From the NCBI GenBank assembly GCA_029202545.1, contig CP119311.1, positions 4,092,001 to 4,156,000 on the forward strand: 64,000 nucleotides of DNA, in the 5' to 3' direction. Shown here piece after piece: positions 7,592 through 16,065 of this stretch (positions are counted from its first letter, which is position 1; each line of letters begins with the position of its first letter). A program made the position numbers and the translations under genes. This stretch comes from Candidatus Pseudobacter hemicellulosilyticus (GTDB lineage Bacteria; Bacteroidota; Bacteroidia; Chitinophagales; Chitinophagaceae). A model generated the notes under the pieces. That model was not told where the DNA came from, ran no database searches, and saw nothing but the letters and a program-made list of their open reading frames with translations.

Positions 7592-8175
7592 TACCAATTA
7601 ACTATCCGCCCGGAGCTACACCGCTTGACGAGGATGAGCTTGATGGGTTGAAATTAAAACATATTACCGCTCGCGTTGAGTTGGACCGTTGGGAGCAGGA
7701 TAATATCCAGGATGCGCTGGCATGGGTAGCCAGAAGACGCAGGAAAGATATCCTGACGGAGGAGTTTGTCTGCCTGTTACATAAAAAGATGTTTGAAAAA
7801 GTTTGGAAATGGGCAGGACGTTTTCGCCGGACTGATAAAAATATCGGTATTCAATGGTTGGAAATCCCAGTAAGTGTAAGGCAGTTGCTGGATGATGTCC
7901 GGTATTGGGTTGAGCAGAAAGTATTTTCGCCGGATGAAATTGCCTATCGGCTACACCATAAACTTGTTTTTATTCATTTGTTCCCGAATGGCAATGGAAG
8001 GCATTCCCGGCTGCTGTCGGATATTTTGTTATGGGAAGTATTTAAGAAGGAACCCTTTACCTGGGGAAGTCAGCAACTTACCGATGCAGGTAAAGCAAGA
8101 AAGCAATACATCGCGGCATTGAAAGCGGCGGATCTGCAGGATTATAGTCTGCTGGAAAAATTTGTACGATCCTAA
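7588..8175 (+). CDS. Mobile mystery protein B (Fic/DOC-domain protein)
   Basis: 195 residues from the ATG at 7588, which overlaps the stop of gene A (ATGA); an ATG at 7579 is less likely. The start (YPPGATPLDEDELDGLKLKHI) is typical of mobile mystery protein B. The Fic core lies at about residues 130-141, HLFPNGNGRHSR. Compared with the standard HxFx(D/E)GNGRxxR, the metal-binding acid is Asn, so ordinary AMP transfer may be weak or changed; I believe this Asn is usual for the family. Genes A and B form one operon under the phased operators. Toxin-antitoxin function is inferred from the Fic fold and the arrangement. Confidence 0.85.
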   Translation: MIPINYPPGATPLDEDELDGLKLKHITARVELDRWEQDNIQDALAWVARRRRKDILTEEFVCLLHKKMFEKVWKWAGRFRRTDKNIGIQWLEIPVSVRQLLDDVRYWVEQKVFSPDEIAYRLHHKLVFIHLFPNGNGRHSRLLSDILLWEVFKKEPFTWGSQQLTDAGKARKQYIAALKAADLQDYSLLEKFVRS

Positions 8176-8250
8176 GGTGACACGTGAAAGGTAGATTTCA
8201 GATACTTTTCAGGGTGTAGTTTGGTAAGAAAGAGATTGAGATTATTTACC

Positions 8251-8306
8251 AAATGACCGTTATTTCAGTCAAAACAAGGAGTAAATGACCGGAATAACGG
8301 TCATTT
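8251..8306. terminator. Nested inverted repeats between convergent genes
   Basis: AAATGACCGTTATT (8251-8264) is complementary to AATAACGGTCATTT (8293-8306), and AAATGACCG (8283-8291) is complementary to CGGTCATTT (8298-8306). The right arm can thus pair with either left arm. Between the Fic gene and the convergent HTH gene, this suits a bidirectional terminator. Confidence 0.45.
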
Positions 8307-8352
8307 TAATATTGGGCTGTACTAAATGATGAGATGGGCTATCCTGAAATAT

Positions 8353-8757
8353 TCAGGAATTTTGCGGCTTATCTGCATTTTGGGGAGCGGAGTTTTGGTC
8401 GTCTTCTTCGCTGATCACGTTTTCGGCCAATTCTGATAATTTATCTGCTACATGCTTGAGGTCCTTGATCTTATTTTTCAGGACTATGATCTCATTGCGG
8501 AGTTTGGTCTTATTATCAGTTGCAACAGGTGCTTCATCAACTGTTCTGGGAAGATCACCTTTGAAGTTGCGCCAGTCTTCAGCGTCCATCCAGGCTTCCA
8601 CCAGGGATCTTTCTGCGTAGTTGGTGGGAACGCTGTTTTTCCATTTATACATCTTGTCCTCATTAATGCCCAGTTGCTTGGCCAGTTGGGAGACGGTGAC
8701 ACCTCTGTCTTTTCGGATCTGCTGGAAGCGCTGGAGAAATGGATCTTTTTTAGTCAC
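8353..8757 (-). CDS. Small HTH protein with coiled coil, 134 aa
   Basis: The N-terminal half has an XRE-like HTH (RFQQIRKDRGVTVSQLAKQ, then LGINEDKMYKWKN). The C-terminal half (TKLRNEIIVLKNKIKDLKHVADKLSELAENV) has a leucine-type heptad pattern that suggests a coiled coil, then an acidic Asn/Gln-rich tail. It is divergent from the 72-aa gene at 8865 with interleaved promoters, an arrangement typical of a repressor pair in prophage or integrative elements. Target unknown. Confidence 0.75.
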   Translation of the reverse strand: MTKKDPFLQRFQQIRKDRGVTVSQLAKQLGINEDKMYKWKNSVPTNYAERSLVEAWMDAEDWRNFKGDLPRTVDEAPVATDNKTKLRNEIIVLKNKIKDLKHVADKLSELAENVISEEDDQNSAPQNADKPQNS

Positions 8758-8823
8758 GATTGATCAAGGTCAAGATTGTGGAATAATTTTCTTATTCGCG
8801 CAAATTTTGGAAAAAAATTCCAG

Positions 8824-8846
8824 TACATTTGTCGCTTACAAATTTA
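8824..8846. promoter_or_regulatory. Interleaved divergent -7 boxes
   Basis: TACATTTG at 8824-8831 (+) and TAAATTTG on the minus strand at 8846-8839 both match TAnnTTTG. The plus promoter serves the gene at 8865, the minus promoter the gene ending its start at 8757. The two boxes lie only 7 bp apart and face opposite ways, so occupancy of one should exclude the other. TTG at 8807-8809 may be the plus -33 element, with a short spacer. Confidence 0.5.
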
Positions 8847-8864
8847 ATGTAAAAATTTGAGGAA

Positions 8865-9083
8865 ATGACTATTTCGGATAAGGCTATTCGTGAAATCAAA
8901 GGCAATAACCGGTTAATAGCCCGGTTGATGATCGCTTTCGATCGTAGCCAGAATACGATCGAGAACTGGATGGCTGCAAAAGACATCCGGTTGACCACTC
9001 CAATCGCTGTGCAGATCATTGCTGAAGAAGCAGGACTGCCCGAAAATGAGATCCTGGAGCAACCTGCCCGAAACCAAGGGTAG
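8865..9083 (+). CDS. Small HTH-like protein, 72 aa
   Basis: A short, soluble, helical protein. Residues 18-50 (IARLMIAFDRSQNTIENWMAAKDIRLTTPIAV) fit a Cro-like HTH, followed by AEEAGLPENEILE. It starts 33 bp after the plus -7 box and is divergent from the 134-aa HTH gene. Likely the second regulator of a small switch; no specific family was recognised. Confidence 0.65.
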   Translation: MTISDKAIREIKGNNRLIARLMIAFDRSQNTIENWMAAKDIRLTTPIAVQIIAEEAGLPENEILEQPARNQG

Positions 9084-9182
9084 GCGAGGATCTTCAGGCC
9101 CCGGGGTGGGGCCGCTGGTTAACATTGCTTAGGGAGGTAAAACCTCTTTCTTCTGACACAACCTTATTTTTCCAACAGATAG

Positions 9183-9335
9183 TTACAGCAGCTTGCTGAC
9201 CTGCACTATTATCCGGAGGCCAGTCTGCTGGTATATAGACTGAATGAATTCTTGATCACAATCAACGCACATTCAGCGCTACTGGCCGATCTTGCCAATT
9301 ATTCTGACAGCTTCACCATTATACAGGCCGGATGA
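9183..9335 (+). pseudogene. Gene remnant without a start codon
   Basis: An open stretch after a TAG at 9180 reads QLADLHYYPEASLLVYRLN and continues NEFLITINAHSALLADLANY before TGA at 9333. The composition is protein-like, but there is no in-frame ATG and the frame is closed upstream. It is probably a fragment of a gene lost by rearrangement. The rest of 9084-9474 holds nothing recognisable. Confidence 0.3.
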
Positions 9336-9474
9336 TGGCCGACAACTTTAATACCAATACCCTGGCCTGCATTTTGCCTTTTCTGTGATAAGGATGTATA
9401 TTGTCAGAAAGCCATTGCTCTTTCACACGTTACGGGTGTCTTCCTGTCTTTGGCGGATACCTGAAAAAATAAAA

Positions 9475-9501
9475 ATCCCCCGGCTTCATTTACCGGGGGA
9501 T
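9475..9501 (-). terminator. Intrinsic terminator for the minus-strand gene at 9516
   Basis: ATCCCCCGG (9475-9483) pairs with CCGGGGGAT (9493-9501), loop 9 nt. The plus strand has an A-rich run to the left (9465-9475), which becomes a U tract on a minus-strand transcript. Placement 14 bp after the stop of the gene at 9516-9758 supports that this small gene is expressed. Confidence 0.65.
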
Positions 9502-9515
9502 GGAGGACAGGCTGG

Positions 9516-9758
9516 TTAATTGCCATCGTAGTCGTGGCGGATAGCATCTTTGATGCATTCGCCACAGGTAGCATAACCTTCCGGGGAGGCGCCGATCATT
9601 CGTCTGCCAACGAATAGGCGCCACCTCCATTCTCCACAAAAATTCATCATGAGCTGCCTTTCGCAGGGTGGCTCAAACCATCCCTGCTCCTGATGTATTT
9701 CCTCCTCCCACCACCGGATCTTTCCTGTTGCCTGCCTCCTGCGTTTTGCTGTCCGCAT
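9516..9758 (-). CDS. Hypothetical protein, about 80 aa
   Basis: Not recognised. From the ATG at 9758 it begins MRTAKRRRQATGKIRWWEEE and ends with a TCGECIKDAIRHDYDGN tail. It is rich in Arg, Trp and Glu, and holds several cysteines (PPCERQ, NFCGEW, TCGEC) that might bind a metal. An upstream start at 9806 is also open. Main support is the well-placed terminator; coding bias is otherwise weak. Confidence 0.4.
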   Translation of the reverse strand: MRTAKRRRQATGKIRWWEEEIHQEQGWFEPPCERQLMMNFCGEWRWRLFVGRRMIGASPEGYATCGECIKDAIRHDYDGN

Positions 9759-10702
9759 GTGGCTTCTGTATTGAGTGGTAAACAATAGGACGGGTTCCCG
9801 TTGCAAGCGGCGATCCGTTCCCGGACCGGTCCGGCTGCAACCATTTTACCAATCAATAGCCAGTGCAACAAAAAAGAACTACTGCTCCGGTCCAATGCCA
9901 GATCAGCAGGCGCCTGCCTATATGTATAACATGATGCGGGCAAATATGCCCCATCGTTTTTACTGATAATTATGCAGATTTTTATGAGTGGAAACCCGGA
10001 TGCCGCAAGGGGGTAAAACCCAGCATGACGCTGGTGCAAATCAGAACCTTTTTACCCAGTAACTCACTGGTTAACCACTTCAATATCCGTAAATTTTCTC
10101 CGGTAACGTACACGAACAACCTATCACCAGCAAGCTCAAGCCGGGTTGCCTGGTTGATCAAAATGGCCCGGATAAATGGGTAAATCCTGGAAGGGGTTAG
10201 GCGGAAATCCTGGCCATCAGGCTGCTTTTTACTGGTGCCCGACGAAGTTAATAAAAAACGTTGTCTGAAAAAATCTGTCAAAAAAAATCCACAGGAAAAT
10301 TCAGTTTTCTTATCGCTGATCAATATGACTGCTAAGGATTTCCAAAAAAATAAGGTGCTTTTCCCGTTTTTAAAATGGGTGGTTATACGGTTGCCGGCGT
10401 CCTCCCCGGCGCCGGATTCCGGCACTTGTAGACATTACTGTAGATGAATACTGGATTTGCCAGCAATTTCCTGCTAATTCCTTCCGGGTGTTTCCCGGTT
10501 CAGCAATGGGGATTACACCCTATTCTTTCGGGAAAGAACAGGGGAGGTTAGTGTTCCTGCCTGTAGCCGGCTGCTATTCTGTTAGCCGCTCTCCGGGACC
10601 TGCCGGGAACGATTGCGTAAATAAAGAAAGGCGGCCCGTGGCTTTATTGTTGAATTCTGCCTACAATTGTCGGGACGATTGAACCTTATACCACTTGCCA
10701 TT
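9759..10702. other. Long stretch without a convincing gene
   Basis: A minus-strand open frame at 9982-10425 (147 codons) holds a faintly LytTR-like segment (LELAGDRLFVYVTGENLRIL) but has A-rich, low-quality sequence upstream and no start context, so it is not called. The last 60 bp before the sigma factor gene contain TACAATTG at 10662-10669, a one-off match to TAnnTTTG, as a possible promoter. Confidence 0.3.
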
Positions 10703-11269
10703 ATGGACTTGTATACCATACAGCAGCAGATCTGCCGCGGGGACGAACAGGCCCTCAGCACCCTGTATGGCCTGTATGCCAGGCGCTTACTGCATTTTGC
10801 CCGCCTCATTACCCGCTCGGGCGACCAGTCAGAAGAAATAGTGGAGGATGTTTTTGTCAAACTATGGACACAACGTCATCGCCTTGCCGGGATCGATAAC
10901 CTGGCCGTCTATCTCTATGTGGCGGTGAAGAATACTGCCCTGAATGCACTTTCCCGCAAAGCCCGTCAACTGGTACTGGCTCCCTTTGATGAACTGGATA
11001 TCGCTATCAGCGCTGTCCCTGATCCTCATCACCTGCTGGTCAGCGCCGAGTTGCTGAAGAAAATGCAACAGGCCGTAGACGGGTTGCCGCCCCGCTGTCG
11101 CATGATCTTCAAACTGGTGCGTGAAGATGGCCTCCGCCATCGGGAAGTTGCCCAGATCCTCAATATCTCCATTCATACCGTTGATGTACAGATGGCCATC
11201 GCTATTAAAAAGATCTGCCATGCATTACAGGTTGGCAATAACCTGCCTGCGCGTTCGAAACCAAAATAA
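10703..11269 (+). CDS. FecI-type ECF sigma factor (module 1)
   Basis: 188 residues from ATG 10703 (MDLYTIQQQICRGDEQ), chosen over the in-frame start at 10667 because family members begin at this point. Region 2 is clear (ALSTLYGLYARRLLHFARLI, then EEIVEDVFVKLWTQRHRL), as is region 4 with its HTH (LPPRCRMIFKLVREDGL, REVAQILNISIHTVDVQMAIA). It is followed by a FecR gene 177 bp downstream and a SusC/SusD pair, so it most likely directs transcription of this locus once released from its anti-sigma factor. Confidence 0.9.
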   Translation: MDLYTIQQQICRGDEQALSTLYGLYARRLLHFARLITRSGDQSEEIVEDVFVKLWTQRHRLAGIDNLAVYLYVAVKNTALNALSRKARQLVLAPFDELDIAISAVPDPHHLLVSAELLKKMQQAVDGLPPRCRMIFKLVREDGLRHREVAQILNISIHTVDVQMAIAIKKICHALQVGNNLPARSKPK

Positions 11270-11295
11270 AGGTCACTACAGTATAGACATACCCT

Positions 11296-11306
11296 TGGTT
11301 CGTCCC
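11296..11306 (-). repeat. Dispersed motif GGGACGAACCA (reverse copy)
   Basis: TGGTTCGTCCC on the plus strand is an exact reverse complement of GGGACGAACCA, which also occurs at 29968 and 62144. This copy lies between the sigma and FecR genes of module 1. Confidence 0.5.
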
Positions 11307-11446
11307 CGAAAACAAAAAAGTTACTCCCCGCCGGGAGCCACCTTTCTCAGCGCTTATTCCCAAAAAAAACTTTCAAAAAAAGCGTTTCCCCTTTAATGGT
11401 GTTTCGCCATTCCACTGTCCTTCCCGTATAAACGCAATTGTACAGG

Positions 11447-12646
11447 ATGGAAAATCCGGAAGCCATTTATTTCTTACTCTCCCGTTACCTGAGCGGGGAC
11501 GCAACAGAAGCGGAGAGCGCCCGGCTGTTGAAAGCCCTGCAGGAGGATCCGCAGCTGATGTGGCAGTTTGACCTGCTGCAACAGGTATGGACAGCGGGAA
11601 ATCCTTTGCCTGCCGTACCCCCGGGCACTGATAAGATCCAGCGTATCCTGCAACTGGCGGCTGTTCAGCAATTGCTGTCGCCCGGAGACCAGGAAACAAC
11701 TGATAAAAACCTGTCGCTCACCGAAGCAGCAGATCCCGGCGAGGCATCCCTGCCGGCTACTGATGCTTCCCTGCACTGGCAGGACCTCCACAAAGCCGCC
11801 ATCGCCCGGCGGCGACGGGCACGCTGGCGTGCTGGCGCACTGCTGGCCTGCCTGCTCCTGGCGGCAGGTGCACTGCACTACTGGCAAAACCGCTCCTCGC
11901 AGGCAGCACCCAATGAGGTGGTGTCCCTCAAAGGCAGCAAGACCCGCACCCTGCTGCCGGACGGCTCCACGGTATGGCTCAATGCCGGCAGCTCCATTGA
12001 ATATACCGGTAATCTTTCCGGGCCGCTGCGGGAACTTACCCTGGTGGGAGAGGCCTTCTTCGATATTGTGCCACAGCCCAACAGGCCCTTCATTGTCCAT
12101 ACAGGTACTATTGATATAAAAGTCCTGGGGACGGCTTTTAATGTAAAATCCTATGCTGATGATCCCACCGTAGAGACCACCCTGCTGCGCGGGATGGTGC
12201 AGGTCTCCCGCGTGGGCGTTCTTTCCGGAACACCAATGGTCCTGCATCCGCACCAGAAAATTGTGTTGCAGAAACAACTGGTAAAGCTGCCGGATGCAGC
12301 CCTGCAGGAACAGTCCACTACGCAGCGACTGTCCCTGCCTGCCCCGACCATTATCCAGCTGGACAGCGCCCTCCGGGAGCAGGAACTGCTGGAGACCGCC
12401 TGGGTCTATAACCGCCTGCAGTTCAGGGGCGATGATTTTCCCGGCCTGGCCAGGAAGCTGGAACGCTGGTACAATATCAATATCCATTTTGTGGACGCTG
12501 CCGTGCAATCGCTCACCTTCAACGGCTCGCTGGAGAACGAGACCGTAGAACAGGCATTCCGCGCATTGCAGGCCGCCGCTTCATTTGATTACTCTATAAA
12601 AGGAAATGATGTATTTATTAATTCACGAAAACCAGCTGCGCCCTAA
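11447..12646 (+). CDS. FecR-type anti-sigma factor (module 1)
   Basis: About 399 residues. Start taken at ATG 11447 rather than an upstream TTG. An N-terminal cytoplasmic helical domain with a long linker precedes one membrane helix near residues 128-146 (GALLACLLLAAGALHYW). The FecR domain follows at about 160-250 (LLPDGSTVWLNAGSSIEY, VGEAFFDI, VLGTAFNVKSY), then a C-terminal DUF4974 domain (residues about 325-395; LARKLERWYNINIHFVD). It would hold the FecI partner inactive and receive a periplasmic signal from the STN domain of the SusC at 12776. Confidence 0.92.
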   Translation: MENPEAIYFLLSRYLSGDATEAESARLLKALQEDPQLMWQFDLLQQVWTAGNPLPAVPPGTDKIQRILQLAAVQQLLSPGDQETTDKNLSLTEAADPGEASLPATDASLHWQDLHKAAIARRRRARWRAGALLACLLLAAGALHYWQNRSSQAAPNEVVSLKGSKTRTLLPDGSTVWLNAGSSIEYTGNLSGPLRELTLVGEAFFDIVPQPNRPFIVHTGTIDIKVLGTAFNVKSYADDPTVETTLLRGMVQVSRVGVLSGTPMVLHPHQKIVLQKQLVKLPDAALQEQSTTQRLSLPAPTIIQLDSALREQELLETAWVYNRLQFRGDDFPGLARKLERWYNINIHFVDAAVQSLTFNGSLENETVEQAFRALQAAASFDYSIKGNDVFINSRKPAAP

Positions 12647-12661
12647 ATAGCAGGAATAGAA

Positions 12662-12740
12662 AACGGAGAATGTTTGCACCATTCCCCGTTGGATTACAGG
12701 TTAAAATTTCCGTAGGCGTCCCCCCGCAAAAGGGCGGGGG
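12662..12740 (+). other. Two hairpins in the fecR-susC junction (module 1)
   Basis: AACGGAGAAT (12662-12671) pairs with ATTCCCCGTT (12681-12690) with one mismatch, and CCCCCGC (12721-12727) pairs with GCGGGGG (12734-12740). Neither is followed by a T run. They could be processing or mRNA-stability elements that separate fecR and susC expression. Confidence 0.4.
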
Positions 12741-12775
12741 AGCAGCTATTATTTAACCCATAAGAATACTAATGT

Positions 12776-15700
12776 ATGAAAAGTTTTCTAACGGTTGCCA
12801 AAAAGCCGTTGCTCGTCAAAGCGCTGCTTATTATGAAAATAACCTTCTTTCTGCTGCTGGCTGCATTGCATGTTTCCGCCGGCGGGCTTGGCCAGGAAAA
12901 GCTGAGCCTGCGCTTCAAACAGGCGGAGATAGCCAGCATCCTACAGGTGATTGAAAAGCAAAGCAATTTCCGCTTTCTCTATAACGACCAGCTCAGCGGC
13001 ATCCGCCAAAAGATCTCCCTCGATGTAAAGGAAGCCAGTATCCGCCAGGCCCTTGACCTGATCTTTGCTAATAGCCCCCTCACTTATCAGTTCATGGACA
13101 ATAAGCTGATAGTGGTGAAGGAAGAGCCCGTCCGGGAACGGGTTCCCATTACCGGCAGGATCACAGATGAGAATGGGGATGCGCTCTCCGGCGTGTCCAT
13201 CAATATCAAAGGTAGCAGCCGTGGCACTACATCGGATGATAAAGGCGCTTACTCCATCAGCGCTGAACCTACCGATGTGCTGATCTTTACCTCGGTGGGC
13301 TTTGAACCGCAGGAAACCACGGTAGGCGCCAGGACCGCCATCAATATCACGCTTATCTCCGTAGCCAAAAACCTGGAAAATATTGTGGTGATCGGTTATG
13401 GCCAGGTGCGCAAGCGGGACCTGACGGGGTCAGTCCTGTCGGTCAAGAATGAGGAGATCCGTAAAACGCCGGCTTCCAACGCCCTGGAAAGCCTGCAGGG
13501 GAAACTGGCCGGTGCGGATATTGTCCGCAACAATGGCTCTGCCGCTTCCGGCGTGTCTATTACTATCAGGGGTAACCGCTCTTTGCGTGCCGATAATGGC
13601 CCGCTGATCATTGTGGACGGCGTGCAGTATAATTCCATCCAGGATATCAGCAGCAATGATATCCAGTCCATTGAAGTGCTGAAAGATGCCAGCTCTACGG
13701 CTATCTACGGTTCCCGTGGCGCCAATGGCGTAGTGATTGTCACTACCAAACGCGGCGCCACCGGTAAGCCTAAGATCAGCGCCCACTCTTATTATGGTAT
13801 TTCTGAAGTGGCCGGGTATCCGCGATTCATGAACAGTACTGAATACGTGGATTGGCGTAGGGAAGCCAACCGCCGCATACCCCTGGCAGGCATCAATCCC
13901 AATGGTAACTGGATAGACGCCGCCAATGATAACCTGCTCTTTAATAGTATTGAGCAGACCAATATCAATAATGGCGTCAATACGGATTATCCCGATCTTT
14001 TCCTGCAACAGGGTAACCAGCAGGAACATCATGTGGGTGTGGCGGCAGGCAATGATCAGACAAAGGGCTATCTCTCCATGGGGTATTATAATGAAAAAGG
14101 CATTTTTGAGCTGGATGAACTGAAGCGGTATACGGCGAGAATGGGCCTGGACCAGCAACTCGGTAAAATTGCCAAAGCCGGCATGCAGGTGCAGTTCACC
14201 TATTATGATGTGGATACCCGCACCAGCCCCATGGATGAGGCCAGCAAAATATCTCCTTTCTCCCTCCCGCGTGACAGTGCCGGTAAAGTGGTGCTAAGCC
14301 CCAATAACGAAGCTGCCCGCTGGAACCCGCTCATTGATGAAGAGCCGGGCATTGCGCTCAACAATACCATCACCCAACGCACTTTTGCTGTGGCCTATGT
14401 TGAGTTGAATCCGTTCAAGGGATTCAGCTGGCGCAGCAACCTGGGCATGGTGTTCACCAACCTGACCAATGGCGCCTTCTATGATCGGAACTCTTTACTG
14501 CAAAGAGGCACCAATGCGCTCGGCAGCTACCTGGCCGGCAAGGGCCGCAATACCAACTGGGAAAATATCATCAGCTATAACAAACAGGTGAACGATCATA
14601 ATTTTACCCTCACCGGCGTCACTACTTTCCTGCAGAACAATTACGAGGAAGCTGCCGCCCAGGGCAATAAACAGGTCCTGCCATCCCAGCTCTATTATGG
14701 CCTGGCCAACGCCCTGGATGGTATTGCCATCCGTTCCGGCTACAGCAAGGAAAACCTGGTGTCCTTTGCAGGACGTATCAACTATTCCATGCTGGGCAAG
14801 TACCTGGCCTCTTTCAGCATCCGGACCGATGGCAGCTCCAAATTAGGTCCTGGCAATAAATGGAGCGTATTCCCCGCCGCCGCACTGGCCTGGCGGATCA
14901 GTGATGAGGATTTTCTCCGCAGTTCCCGGGCTATCAGCGACCTGAAGCTGCGCGTCAGCTATGGTGTTACCGGCAGTGATGCCATTCCGCCATATCGCAC
15001 CCAATCTGTCCTTACGCGTATTCCCAATGCCTTTGGAGAAAGCCCGCTGCCTGGGTTCACCTTCAGTGATACTATTGGTAATGCTGATCTGAAATGGGAA
15101 CGAACCAAGGCGTTTAACGTGGGCATCGACCTGGGCCTGTTCAATAACCGCGTGGTGGCGCAGATTGATGTATACCGGACCCAGACCACCAACCTGCTGA
15201 TAGATCGTTTGCTGCCGCCTACTTCCGGCGTGTCCCGCACTTTCCAGAATATCGGGGCCACCCGCAATACCGGTATTGACATCGGTATCAATGTGGCGGT
15301 GATCAAAAAAACGGACCTCAGCTTTAATGCAGGGCTGAACTTCTACGCCAATAAGGAAGAGATCACCGACCTGCTCAATGGCGTGGATGATGTGGCCAAC
15401 AAATGGTTTATCGGTTCACCGGTCAGGGTGTCCTATGACTACCGCAAGATCGGTATCTGGCAGCTGGCGGATTCCACTGCGGCCAAAGCTGTTAAACAGC
15501 TGCCTGGCGATATCCGCGTGGCCGACCTCAACGGTGATAAGGCCATCACTACGGAAGACCGTGAAGTGGTGGGGCAGCTGGTGCCTAAATGGAATGCCAG
15601 TCTCAGCCTCGACTTCAAATACAAACAGCTTGACCTGAACGTTTTCCTTTTTGCCCGCTATGGGCAAACCATTGAATATGCCTATCTCAACCGGGTTCAC

Positions 15701-16045
15701 CTGCCCGGCCGGGAAAATGGCGCCGTGGTCAATTACTGGACACTGGAAAATCCCAGCAATGATTTTCCCCGTCCGCGCACAACCAGCTCTTTTGTTTCCC
15801 TGCCGTATTCCACCACTTTACAGTATGTAGATGGTTCTTTCCTGAAGATCCGGACCATCACATTGGGTTATACTTTGCCAAAGACTTTCACTTCCAGGTT
15901 TGGCGTGAACAACCTGCGGGTGTATGCTACGGGCAGGAACCTGGTGACCTTCTCCAAAGTGGACGACTATGACGTGGAAAGGGGCGGCCCATTGATCAAC
16001 CCCATGACCAAACTCATTGTATGGGGCCTGAGTGTGGATCTCTAA
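12776..16045 (+). CDS. SusC/RagA-family TonB-linked outer-membrane transporter (module 1)
   Basis: 1089 residues. A long N-terminus with signal sequence (MKITFFLLLAALHVSAGG at 20-37) is followed by an STN domain (about 42-115), a carboxypeptidase-regulatory-like domain (about 124-205; ITGRITDENGDALSGVSI), a TonB plug (IVVIGYGQVRKRDLTGS, VDGVQYNSIQDIS) and a 22-strand-type barrel ending in an aromatic-rich strand. The STN domain marks it as a signal-transducing type that works with FecR. With SusD it would import an oligomeric substrate, but no enzyme in this locus indicates which. Confidence 0.95.
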   Translation: MKSFLTVAKKPLLVKALLIMKITFFLLLAALHVSAGGLGQEKLSLRFKQAEIASILQVIEKQSNFRFLYNDQLSGIRQKISLDVKEASIRQALDLIFANSPLTYQFMDNKLIVVKEEPVRERVPITGRITDENGDALSGVSINIKGSSRGTTSDDKGAYSISAEPTDVLIFTSVGFEPQETTVGARTAINITLISVAKNLENIVVIGYGQVRKRDLTGSVLSVKNEEIRKTPASNALESLQGKLAGADIVRNNGSAASGVSITIRGNRSLRADNGPLIIVDGVQYNSIQDISSNDIQSIEVLKDASSTAIYGSRGANGVVIVTTKRGATGKPKISAHSYYGISEVAGYPRFMNSTEYVDWRREANRRIPLAGINPNGNWIDAANDNLLFNSIEQTNINNGVNTDYPDLFLQQGNQQEHHVGVAAGNDQTKGYLSMGYYNEKGIFELDELKRYTARMGLDQQLGKIAKAGMQVQFTYYDVDTRTSPMDEASKISPFSLPRDSAGKVVLSPNNEAARWNPLIDEEPGIALNNTITQRTFAVAYVELNPFKGFSWRSNLGMVFTNLTNGAFYDRNSLLQRGTNALGSYLAGKGRNTNWENIISYNKQVNDHNFTLTGVTTFLQNNYEEAAAQGNKQVLPSQLYYGLANALDGIAIRSGYSKENLVSFAGRINYSMLGKYLASFSIRTDGSSKLGPGNKWSVFPAAALAWRISDEDFLRSSRAISDLKLRVSYGVTGSDAIPPYRTQSVLTRIPNAFGESPLPGFTFSDTIGNADLKWERTKAFNVGIDLGLFNNRVVAQIDVYRTQTTNLLIDRLLPPTSGVSRTFQNIGATRNTGIDIGINVAVIKKTDLSFNAGLNFYANKEEITDLLNGVDDVANKWFIGSPVRVSYDYRKIGIWQLADSTAAKAVKQLPGDIRVADLNGDKAITTEDREVVGQLVPKWNASLSLDFKYKQLDLNVFLFARYGQTIEYAYLNRVHLPGRENGAVVNYWTLENPSNDFPRPRTTSSFVSLPYSTTLQYVDGSFLKIRTITLGYTLPKTFTSRFGVNNLRVYATGRNLVTFSKVDDYDVERGGPLINPMTKLIVWGLSVDL

Positions 16046-16065
16046 TCAATAAAAATTGCTGCAAC

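Noticed and set aside
9982..10425. 147-codon minus-strand frame with a faint LytTR-like segment
   Set aside because: Upstream half is A/T-rich and not protein-like, order of the supposed LytTR motifs is uncertain, and no promoter or ribosome site is visible.
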